Below are positions 9,901-16,071 of a stretch of 18,736 nt of DNA, piece by piece. The position numbers and the translations under genes are program-made. The stretch spans positions 1 to 18,736 of the forward strand of contig DANA01000119.1 in NCBI GenBank assembly GCA_002508495.1, in the 5' to 3' direction. The DNA comes from Methanoregula sp. UBA276. Lineage in GTDB: Archaea; Halobacteriota; Methanomicrobia; Methanomicrobiales; Methanospirillaceae. The notes under the pieces were generated by a model, which was given only the letters and a program-made list of their open reading frames with translations, did not search any database and was not told the origin of the DNA. How positions within the stretch are numbered: the first letter of the stretch is position 1; every line of letters begins with the position of its first letter.

Positions 9901-11855
9901 TTCTCGGTATTGTCCGGGACATCACCGAACGCAAACAGATGGAGACTGCGCTCAGCCTCTCCCAACAGACCTATCGCTCCTATGTTGACAACTCCCCGAT
10001 GGGTATCTTTGTTGCCGACAGCTCAGGAAAATATCTGGATATCAATGACGCCGCACTCCATCTTTTGGGCTATTCCCGTGAAGAGATGATGTCCATGACG
10101 GTCCTCGATCTGGCACTTCCTGAAGAACGACAACAAATACTGGATCAGTTCATTCGCGTACAGGAGCAGTTGAAGACAGAACCCGCGTTCAGTTTTGAAT
10201 TGCGATTACAGAAAAAGGATGGATCTGTAAGCCCGGTCATTTTGAGCACCGCCCGGCTTCCCAACAATACGATCCTCGGGTTTGCCCTTGATATCACCGA
10301 TCGGAAGCAGGCCGAGGAGGCGCTTCGCGAGTCCCGGCAGCTCTTCGCCGACATCATCAGTTTTCTTCCCGATCCCACGTTCGTCATCGACAAGGACGGT
10401 ATCGTGGTTGCATGGAACCGGGCGATCGAGCAGCTCAGCGGGGTTCCTGCGGCTGCTGTCATCGGGAAGGGTGATCATGAATACAGCCTCTGGATCTATG
10501 AAAAACGTCGCCCGATCCTCATCGATCTGGTCCTTCACCCTGACCAGGATGCCGGGCGGCTGAATTATGTAAATATCCGTCAGGAAGGTCGCATGATCAG
10601 TGCTCAGATTGAGATCCGCCGGCAAAAAAGCGATCGTCTGACAACCCTCTCGCTGGTTGCATCCCCGCTATTCGATTCAAAGGGGGATATAACCGGCGCA
10701 ATCGAGTCGATGCGTGACATCACCCGGCTTAAGGAGGCGGAAGCCGATCTCGCCCGGATCAACCAGAACCTTGAACAGATTGTAAGGGACCGGACCCGGG
10801 CGCTTGAGGAAGAGGTTGCCCAGCGCATGCGGGCCGAGAAGGATGTACAGGCAGCCCTCGATTACACCCGGTCGGTCATCGAGGCAAACCCGGACCTTAT
10901 GGTGGTGCTCGACAGTAACGGCATCATCAGGGATGTCAATACTGCCGGAGAGTTGCTGACCGGCATCAAAAAGGATCAGCTGATCGGTACAACATACTTC
11001 GGGTATCTTGTCGAGGATGGGACGGTACAGTCCGCATTTGCCGGACTGCTCGAAAAAGGCAGGATCGAGAATCTGGTCCGGATACAGCGGATCGACGGGC
11101 ACATCACTCCCCTGTCCGTGCATGCAACCGTGATCCGGAGCCGGGAGGACAACAATGACAAGATCATCGTTGCCGCTCACGACATCACGCGCCAGAAGGA
11201 GAACGAGGCAGCACTCCAGGCCGCGCTCGACGAGCAGGTCCTCCTGCTGCGCGAAGTCCATCACCGGGTCAAGAACAACCTCCAGATCATCATCAGCTTG
11301 ACAAACCTCCAGATGCGCCAGTCAGCCGACCCCCGGGTAAAGGAGATCATGGCCGAGACCCAGAACCGTGTCAGGGCCATGTCGCTTGTCCACGAGAAAC
11401 TGTACCGCTCCCAGAGCCTCTCGAAAATTGATTTCGGGGATTACTCCCGCTTTCTGGCAACCCAGCTCTTTGCCTATTTTGGGATGGACCAGAAGCGGGT
11501 GCAACTCGAGTTTGCTGTGGAAAAGATCATGCTTGACATCGTTACCGCGGTACCCCTGGGACTGTTGATGAACGAGCTGGTCTCGAACGCTTTCCGGCAC
11601 GCGTTCCCGGACGGGAGGAGCGGGATTATTGGTATCAGCGGCAGGTGTGAAGGCGATATGATAATGCTCACGGTCCGGGATACCGGGGTTGGCATCCCGC
11701 CGGACCTTGATTGGAAGAACACCCAGTCGCTTGGCCTGCGCCTGGTCAACACGCTGGTCGACCAGGTTGACGGGACCATCGAGCTTGACCGGAGCAGCGG
11801 GACACGATACACGATCACGGTTCGGCGACCCAAAGGAGACGGAGGTACAGCATGA
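6924..11855 (+). CDS. Membrane-anchored sensor histidine kinase K2: 4 TM + 10 PAS + HisKA_2 + HATPase
   Basis: A 1643-aa protein. Four hydrophobic segments lie within residues about 16-112, for example VTIAALSAAVLLISGWCLV and VLRVLVFVGIAAVIAALS, with short loops, so the sensor is embedded in the membrane and the rest is cytoplasmic. Ten PAS modules follow at about 126-242, 254-372, 388-497, 506-622, 638-751, 768-882, 896-1004, 1016-1127, 1141-1269 and 1316-1424. A DRTRALEEEV coiled coil sits before the last PAS, whereas in K1 and K3 it sits directly before the kinase core. HisKA_2 has His1447 in EVHHRVKNNLQ, the N box is NELVSNAFRHAF, G1 is DTGVGIP and G2 is SLGLRLV. The start ATG6924 follows the K1 stop by 7 nt, with GGAAGGG at 6904-6910 as a modest ribosome site. 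TTG6918, ATG6927 and ATG6957 are alternatives. The stop overlaps the K3 start. It probably belongs to the same transcript as K1 and K3. Confidence 0.92.
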   Translation: MMTARSKARFSMTENGWRVTIAALSAAVLLISGWCLVQGITVIFMHLYYFPIVLLAYRYRWKGFYCAALLALMYFILVSVFYPVQAEIAGAVLRVLVFVGIAAVIAALSDQLKTSRTSESQSRALNEQYLALAPAIILVLDREGVITYLNENGCRILACEAGSAVGKSWADTFIPPGEQETVRALFAGTMRDGSGRYGMVEGTVVSGRGDLRYIRWYNTILRDADGAASAILSFGEDITEEKRTQDALHEVQAFQESVIANANIWIAVLAPDGTVLVWNKAAERISGYAGETVTGKNTVWKQMYPEREYRRGVTREIHGVLSRDTGLVDFETIIRCADGTTKNIIWNTKGLRDTGGNVTSYIVIGRDITAQKDAEQQAGENACFLATMLDALPMPVFYKDHEGRYLGCNPPFSEYLGISREEIVGKSVYDLSPKDLADQYAAADQQLFANTVSQRYETQVQYADGSLHDVIFYKAPFFHNDGTLGGLIGTFLDITDRKRAEEKILLLLNSTAEAIYGIDLDGNCTFCNKAGLTSLGYRDEHDLLGKNMHWQIHGKHADGSRFPVEECRIFQAFHKGEGTHADDEVLWRADGSSFPAEYWSYPQREKGVVVGAVVTFLDITDRLLAENALKESETKYRTLFENMLEGFAYCQMIYDENDEPADWVYLDVNRAFEELTGLKDIIGKRVLEAIPDIRRLTPELFAMYGRVASTGSPETFEIDFKPLNSWLKVSAFCPEKGYFVAVFEDITERKASQERIQALLKTQEEQLRIINASPAVSFLWRAEENCPVEAVSTNITQFGYTPEDFLSGTVPFSSLIHPDDLDRVGAEVESSSSNHIDDFIQEYRIFGKNHDLFWIIDYTHIRRDPSGTITHYEGIVLDITERKLAEEALKESEHRSAMLLKAIPDMMFVISSDGVYRDFRVPDDSLLAVPSEQIIGTNIRNSGFGDEPTSTILYHLGMALDTNKLQLFEYELSLPQGVRQYEARLVALSAREVLGIVRDITERKQMETALSLSQQTYRSYVDNSPMGIFVADSSGKYLDINDAALHLLGYSREEMMSMTVLDLALPEERQQILDQFIRVQEQLKTEPAFSFELRLQKKDGSVSPVILSTARLPNNTILGFALDITDRKQAEEALRESRQLFADIISFLPDPTFVIDKDGIVVAWNRAIEQLSGVPAAAVIGKGDHEYSLWIYEKRRPILIDLVLHPDQDAGRLNYVNIRQEGRMISAQIEIRRQKSDRLTTLSLVASPLFDSKGDITGAIESMRDITRLKEAEADLARINQNLEQIVRDRTRALEEEVAQRMRAEKDVQAALDYTRSVIEANPDLMVVLDSNGIIRDVNTAGELLTGIKKDQLIGTTYFGYLVEDGTVQSAFAGLLEKGRIENLVRIQRIDGHITPLSVHATVIRSREDNNDKIIVAAHDITRQKENEAALQAALDEQVLLLREVHHRVKNNLQIIISLTNLQMRQSADPRVKEIMAETQNRVRAMSLVHEKLYRSQSLSKIDFGDYSRFLATQLFAYFGMDQKRVQLEFAVEKIMLDIVTAVPLGLLMNELVSNAFRHAFPDGRSGIIGISGRCEGDMIMLTVRDTGVGIPPDLDWKNTQSLGLRLVNTLVDQVDGTIELDRSSGTRYTITVRRPKGDGGTA
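11841..11846 (+). promoter_or_regulatory. Strong ribosome binding site for K3
   Basis: GGAGGT lies 5 nt before ATG11852, inside the last codons of K2. Together with the ATGA overlap it fixes the K3 start and suggests translational coupling of K2 and K3. Confidence 0.7.
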
Positions 11856-14689
11856 ACAGGAACCACGCAGACGAAAAAGCAATAGACCGGGGCATAACCC
11901 CCGACCTGCAGAAGGAACCACAAACTCTCCGGGAACAGCAGGTGCTGCTGGATGCAATCATCGCGGCATCCCCCATCCCGAAGTTTGTTCTTGACAAGAA
12001 CCACCGGGTCATCTCGTGGAACCGGGCGCTGGAGAACACGACCGGGATCCGTGCTGGTGAGGTGCTCGGGACCGACCTGCACTGGAAAGCATTCTATGCA
12101 GAAAAACGGCCCTGTCTTGCTGATCTCCTGCTCGATGGTGCCATAGATGAGATCCATGTCATGTACCCGGGCAAGTCCCATGCATCCGAGATCCTCGAAG
12201 GCGCCTATGAAGCAACCGATTTTTTCAAAGACCTTGGACCGGGTGGCAAATGGCTGCATATCATTGCCGCGCCCATCCGTGATGGCAACGGCGACCTGAT
12301 CGGGGCCATGGAGACCCTTGAGGATATCACCCGTCTGGTGAAAGCACAGGCAGAGTTACAGGAGAGCGAAGAACGGTACAGCGCGCTCTTCTCGAACAAC
12401 TACTCGGTCTCGCTCCTGATCGACCCGGACACGGGCCGGATCGTGGATACCAACGATGCAGCAGTCCAGTACTACGGGTACCCGCGGGAACAGCTGCTCG
12501 CCATGGGAGTTTATGACCTGAACCGGCTGCCAAAAGAGAAGGTAGTCAACAACCTCGTGCGGGCAAAAACTGCAAAGGCCAGGCATTTCCCGTCGGTCCA
12601 TTACCTTGCCGGCGGGGAGAAGCGGTATGTCGAGATATACTCCGGGCCAATCACGGTCAAAGGAAAACCCCTGTTCTACTCGATCATCCATGATATTTCG
12701 GAGAGTTACCAGGCCGGGCAGAAGCTCCGGGAGAGCGAGGAGCGGTACAGCGCTCTCTTCTCGAACAGTTACTCGGTCTCGCTCCTGATCGATCCGGAGA
12801 CGGGCCGGATCGTGGAAGCCAACGATGCAGCAGTCCAGTACTACGGGTACCCGCGCGAACGGCTCCTCGCCATGGGAATTTATGACCTGAACCGGCTGCC
12901 GGAAGAGAAGGTGGTCAACAACCTCGTGCGGGCAAAAGGAGCAAAGGCCCGGCATTTCCAGTCGGTCCATTACCTTGCCGGCGGGGAGAAGCGGTATGTG
13001 GAGATATATTCCGGCCCAATTCCGGTCCGGGGAAAACCGCTGTTCTACTCGATTATCCATGATATCACCGACCGGAAGATCGCTGAAGCGGAACTGAAAA
13101 AGAACCAGTACCTCCTCTCGGAGGCAATGGACATGGCCCATATGGCAGACTGGGCGTTCGACGTTGAGACCGGGATATTTACCTTTAACGACCGGTTCTA
13201 CGAACTGTACGCAACCACTGCCGAACGCGAAGGGGGCTACCAGATGCCAGCCGAAGTGTACATGCGGGAGTTCACCCACCCGGACGATGTTGCGATTGTC
13301 GCTGATGAGATAACAAAAGCCCTTGCCCGGCCCGAACCGGGCTATTTCGCGCTCCGGGAGCACCGGATCATCCGCCGGGATGGCGAGATCCGGTATATCA
13401 TTGTCCGGATCCGGGTCACCAAGGATGCGGATGGACGGACAACCGGGACTCACGGAGCAAACCAGGACATCACCGAGCGGAAGTTTGCCGAAGAGGCACT
13501 CCGCGAGAGCGAGGAGCGGTACCGTACGCTCATCGAGCAGCTGCCGGACTATATCATTGTCCACCGCGAGGGGACCCTGCTCTACGTCAACCCGGCTGGC
13601 GCATCCCAGTTGAGCTATGATGCAAAATCGCTCATCGGAAAATCATTTTTCAGCATGGTAGCGCCTGCGTCGCACGAAACCGTGCGGGAGGCAGTTGCCC
13701 GGCGCATGAAGGGCGAAGAAGTACCGCCGTACGAGATCCAGATCCTTGACAAAAACGGTACCCTCCGCACGGTCCTTGTCCATGGGGCACTGATCTCGTA
13801 TGATGGCGCTCCATCAAGCATTAATGTACTCACCGATATTACCCCGCTCAAGCAGGCACAGGACGCAATCCGCCAGGCAAACGAAGAACTGGAAAAACGA
13901 GTCCAGAAACGGACCGAGGACCTGCGGCAGGCAAACGTGCAGCTGACCACCGAGATCACGGCACGGGCGCAGGCTGAGCAGGAGATCAGCAAATCCTTAG
14001 AGGAGAAAGTTCTCCTCCTCCGCGAGATCCATCACCGGGTGAAGAACAACCTCCAGATCATAACCAGTCTCTTAAAACTCCAGTCACGGTTTATTTCCGA
14101 CCACGGGGTACAGGAAGCCATCAGGGACACGCAGAGCCGGGTCCGGGCCATGTCCCTCGTGCACGAGCGGATCTACCGTTCACCCGATATTGCCGAGATC
14201 AACTTGAAAGAGTACCTCCTGTTCCTGGTCCGGCAGGTCGCCCAGTTCTACAATGTCCAGCCCCACCAGGTCGCGATCTCCGTGACCATGCCCCCGATCA
14301 TGGCGGATATCGACATGGTTACCCCGCTCGGGCTCATCATGAACGAACTGGTCTCCAACTCGCTCAAGCATGCATTCCCGAATGGCCAAAAGGGATCGAT
14401 CTCCATCACGGGTGAGATTTCTGAAAATGACCGTCTCCGGTTCACGTACCATGACAGCGGGATAGGTATGCCACAAAACCTGGACTGGCAGAACTCCGAG
14501 TCGCTTGGTCTCCGGCTGGTGAACAGTCTTGTTGACCAGCTCGACGGGACTATCACGCTTCAAGAGGGGGAGGGAACAACGTTTGTGATCGACATCCAGA
14601 AAAGGATCGGGAAGACTCCTGCCCCTCCATCACCTGAGACCAGCAGCGATGAAGACGAGGATCCGCGTGGCGGCGCTGGGACGGGATGA
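11852..14689 (+). CDS. Soluble sensor histidine kinase K3: 5 PAS + HisKA_2 + HATPase
   Basis: A 945-aa protein with no membrane segment. Five PAS modules lie at about 32-163, 175-283, 298-409, 420-545 and 558-666. A coiled coil (LEKRVQKRTEDLRQANVQL) then precedes HisKA_2, with His728 in EIHHRVKNNLQ, N box NELVSNSLKHAF, G1 DSGIGMP and G2 SLGLRLV. The catalytic set looks complete. The protein ends in an acidic, proline-rich tail (PPSPETSSDEDEDPRGG) that is probably disordered. PAS2 and PAS3 are a recent tandem duplication. PAS4 and PAS5 closely resemble PAS7 and PAS9 of K1. The start ATG11852 overlaps the K2 stop as ATGA and has GGAGGT 5 nt upstream. It is probably the last gene of the kinase operon, because a TATA box follows in the gap downstream. 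The ligand is unknown. Confidence 0.93.
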   Translation: MNRNHADEKAIDRGITPDLQKEPQTLREQQVLLDAIIAASPIPKFVLDKNHRVISWNRALENTTGIRAGEVLGTDLHWKAFYAEKRPCLADLLLDGAIDEIHVMYPGKSHASEILEGAYEATDFFKDLGPGGKWLHIIAAPIRDGNGDLIGAMETLEDITRLVKAQAELQESEERYSALFSNNYSVSLLIDPDTGRIVDTNDAAVQYYGYPREQLLAMGVYDLNRLPKEKVVNNLVRAKTAKARHFPSVHYLAGGEKRYVEIYSGPITVKGKPLFYSIIHDISESYQAGQKLRESEERYSALFSNSYSVSLLIDPETGRIVEANDAAVQYYGYPRERLLAMGIYDLNRLPEEKVVNNLVRAKGAKARHFQSVHYLAGGEKRYVEIYSGPIPVRGKPLFYSIIHDITDRKIAEAELKKNQYLLSEAMDMAHMADWAFDVETGIFTFNDRFYELYATTAEREGGYQMPAEVYMREFTHPDDVAIVADEITKALARPEPGYFALREHRIIRRDGEIRYIIVRIRVTKDADGRTTGTHGANQDITERKFAEEALRESEERYRTLIEQLPDYIIVHREGTLLYVNPAGASQLSYDAKSLIGKSFFSMVAPASHETVREAVARRMKGEEVPPYEIQILDKNGTLRTVLVHGALISYDGAPSSINVLTDITPLKQAQDAIRQANEELEKRVQKRTEDLRQANVQLTTEITARAQAEQEISKSLEEKVLLLREIHHRVKNNLQIITSLLKLQSRFISDHGVQEAIRDTQSRVRAMSLVHERIYRSPDIAEINLKEYLLFLVRQVAQFYNVQPHQVAISVTMPPIMADIDMVTPLGLIMNELVSNSLKHAFPNGQKGSISITGEISENDRLRFTYHDSGIGMPQNLDWQNSESLGLRLVNSLVDQLDGTITLQEGEGTTFVIDIQKRIGKTPAPPSPETSSDEDEDPRGGAGTG
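12362..12696 (+). repeat. Tandem PAS repeat, copy 1 (K3 PAS2)
   Basis: This 335-bp unit recurs at 12731-13065 with a period of 369 bp (123 codons). The two encoded 113-residue segments differ at 12 positions by my hand alignment, mostly conservative changes. Shared blocks include NDAAVQYYGYPRE, YDLNRLP and GGEKRYVEIYSGPI. Much of the DNA is also identical, including third codon positions, so the duplication is recent or kept alike by gene conversion. Confidence 0.9.
12731..13065 (+). repeat. Tandem PAS repeat, copy 2 (K3 PAS3)
   Basis: Second copy of the 335-bp PAS unit at 12362-12696. It begins with the sequence gagagcgaggagcggtac, which also occurs exactly at two other PAS boundaries (4286-4303 and 13505-13522). 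The 34 bp between the copies encode the linker SESYQAGQKLR. Confidence 0.9.
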
Positions 14690-14703
14690 ATGCCGGCAGG
14701 GAA

Positions 14704-14724
14704 GCAGGGGAGCCGGCTACCTGC
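14704..14724 (+). other. Small inverted repeat in the gap after K3
   Basis: GCAGG at 14704-14708 pairs with CCTGC at 14720-14724, enclosing the palindrome AGCCGGCT (14711-14718). It lies 15 nt after the K3 stop and 5 nt before the TATA box. No T-run follows, so it is not a convincing terminator. It could be a binding site for a regulator or a chance structure. Confidence 0.3.
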
Positions 14725-14740
14725 AAATGTTTATATAAAA
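14723..14740 (+). promoter_or_regulatory. Archaeal promoter (BRE/TATA) for the response regulator unit
   Basis: tttatataaaa at 14730-14740 is a near-consensus archaeal TATA box in an otherwise GC-rich region, preceded by gcaaatg (14723-14729) in the BRE position. Transcription would begin about 25 nt downstream, near 14758-14765, leaving a leader of about 20 nt before ATG14781 that contains the ribosome site GAGG (14771-14774). A short inverted repeat TGAC-N5-GTCA (14747-14759) lies at the predicted start point and could be an operator. This promoter would let RR1 be expressed independently of the kinase genes. Confidence 0.7.
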
Positions 14741-14780
14741 TCCTGATGACTTCTGGTCAGCCAGTACAGTGAGGAACAGC

Positions 14781-15914
14781 ATGGCACCGGCATCGGTTTT
14801 TGTTGTGGAGGACGAGGCGATCGTGGCAGGAGATCTCCGCGAGACCCTTATGGGGTTAGGCTATTCTGTTGCCGGAACAGCCAAAAGCGGGGAGGCCGCC
14901 GTTGAACAGATCGAGAAGCTCCGCCCGGACCTTGTCCTCATGGACATCCACCTTGCCGGCAGCATGGACGGGATCGAGGCGGCAGGGATCGTGCATTCCC
15001 GTTTCAATACCCCGGTGGTCTACCTGACCGCCTATGCCGATACCGCTCTTCTCGAACGTGCAAGGGTCACCGAACCCTACGGGTACCTCATCAAGCCCTA
15101 CGATGACCGGATGCTCCAGTCCACCATCGAGATGGCCCTGTTCAAGTTCAAGGCAGATGAACAGGTGAGGGACAGCGAGGCACTGGTACGCGGCCTCGTC
15201 AACCTGAACCGTGAACCGGTCTTCATCCTCGACCAGAACACCCGTATTCTTGCCATCAACGATGCGCTCTCCCGACAACGCCCGCTCCCCGATGCTGCGC
15301 CAGAAGACGTAACGCTCGACTACCTTGCCACCTCCGGCATGATCTCGCAGCAGCTCCTTACCGCAATACAGGAACATTTCACTGATACTGCGCCGTTCCG
15401 GTTTGAAGAGGAGTTCGGCGGCCGGTGGATCGCCCATACCATAACCCCGCTTGCCGGCCCCGGCGGCCGGATCACCCGCTGTGCCGTGCAAAGTTTTGAT
15501 ATCACCGATATCAAGAAGCGGGAACTGGACCTTGCCAGCCTGACCCAACAGCTCAAGGGCGAGAAAGAGTCCCTCACCCTCTTTGCGGCCATGCTCGATT
15601 CCATGGACGATTTTGTGGTTGCCACGGACATGATGGGGGTAGTCATCTACACCAACCGTGCGTTTGGCGAACGGTTCGGATACCCCGCAGAAGAGATCCT
15701 AAAAAAACCGATCAGCCTCATCAAGGACCCGGACGATCCCTTTGCCCTGGACACCAACGCGTTCTTTGTTGACAAAAAACGGGTCTGGTCCGGGAGCGTG
15801 ACCCTGGTAACAAAGTTCGGTATCCGGATCAAAGCCCTCCTCAAAAGCACCCCGGTCGCGGTTGACCGCCAGAACGTGTGCCGGGTGTTTGTCTTCCGGG
15901 AGCGGATGGGCTGA
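14781..15914 (+). CDS. Response regulator RR1: REC-PAS-PAS, no classical output domain
   Basis: A 377-aa protein. The REC domain (about 4-122) has acidic pocket VVEDE, phospho-acceptor Asp55 (LVLMDIHLAG), Thr83 (YLTAYAD), Tyr102 and Lys105 (LIKPYD). A first PAS-like module spans about 134-250 and ends in SFDITDIKKRE. A short coiled coil follows, then a second PAS at about 270-375 (DDFVVATDMMGVVIYTNRAF). There is no helix-turn-helix, GGDEF or kinase core, so the output is probably protein-protein contact or conformational sensing. ATG14781 is preferred because GAGG lies 6 nt upstream; GTG14769 is an in-frame alternative that would consume that ribosome site. The gene is the first of the three-regulator unit behind the TATA box. 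Its REC is very close to those of RR2 and RR3. Its likely phosphodonor is one or more of the HisKA_2 kinases upstream, which is an inference from position. Confidence 0.9.
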   Translation: MAPASVFVVEDEAIVAGDLRETLMGLGYSVAGTAKSGEAAVEQIEKLRPDLVLMDIHLAGSMDGIEAAGIVHSRFNTPVVYLTAYADTALLERARVTEPYGYLIKPYDDRMLQSTIEMALFKFKADEQVRDSEALVRGLVNLNREPVFILDQNTRILAINDALSRQRPLPDAAPEDVTLDYLATSGMISQQLLTAIQEHFTDTAPFRFEEEFGGRWIAHTITPLAGPGGRITRCAVQSFDITDIKKRELDLASLTQQLKGEKESLTLFAAMLDSMDDFVVATDMMGVVIYTNRAFGERFGYPAEEILKKPISLIKDPDDPFALDTNAFFVDKKRVWSGSVTLVTKFGIRIKALLKSTPVAVDRQNVCRVFVFRERMG

Positions 15915-16071
15915 TGGAACCGGCTCGCCTCCGGGGCCGGATGACCGGGCCGGGGAGACGGGTACGAAAGCGGGGGGTGTGTATCCTTGCAGAAAAAACC
16001 TGCCCTGCTTCGTTTCGAGCACAACAATTATCATGATGATCGGCGGAAACGATTACACGAAGGAATGAGCA
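15915..16071 (+). other. Intergenic region between RR1 and RR2
   Basis: These 157 bp hold no gene I can support. The first part is very GC-rich, with a bulged hairpin (GGCCGG at 15935-15940, ATGA loop, CCGGGCC at 15945-15951) about 20 nt after the RR1 stop, without a T-run. The last part is more AT-rich (acaacaattatcatgatg near 16021) and could contain a weak promoter, but no good TATA box is visible. A ribosome site (AGGA, 16061-16064) precedes ATG16072. Confidence 0.4.

Noticed and set aside
12362..13065. The K3 repeat as a mobile element
   Set aside because: The units are in-frame PAS modules with no terminal inverted repeats, target duplications or transposase.
12356..13564. 402-aa minus-strand open frame opposite K3
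   Set aside because: It is an antisense shadow of a GC-rich coding region. It has no recognisable domain, it mirrors the PAS duplication, and the plus-strand frame has strong family motifs throughout.
15935..15951. GC hairpin after RR1 as an intrinsic terminator
   Set aside because: The stem is bulged, no T-run follows, and archaeal termination relies mainly on T-tracts. I mention it only within the intergenic entry.
15862..16068. 68-aa open frame spanning the end of RR1 and the gap before RR2, including a mini-ORF (16033-16068) that ends 3 nt before RR2
   Set aside because: The first part is an out-of-frame reading of RR1 and the rest has no family resemblance. A leader peptide is possible, but nothing in the sequence supports it beyond position.
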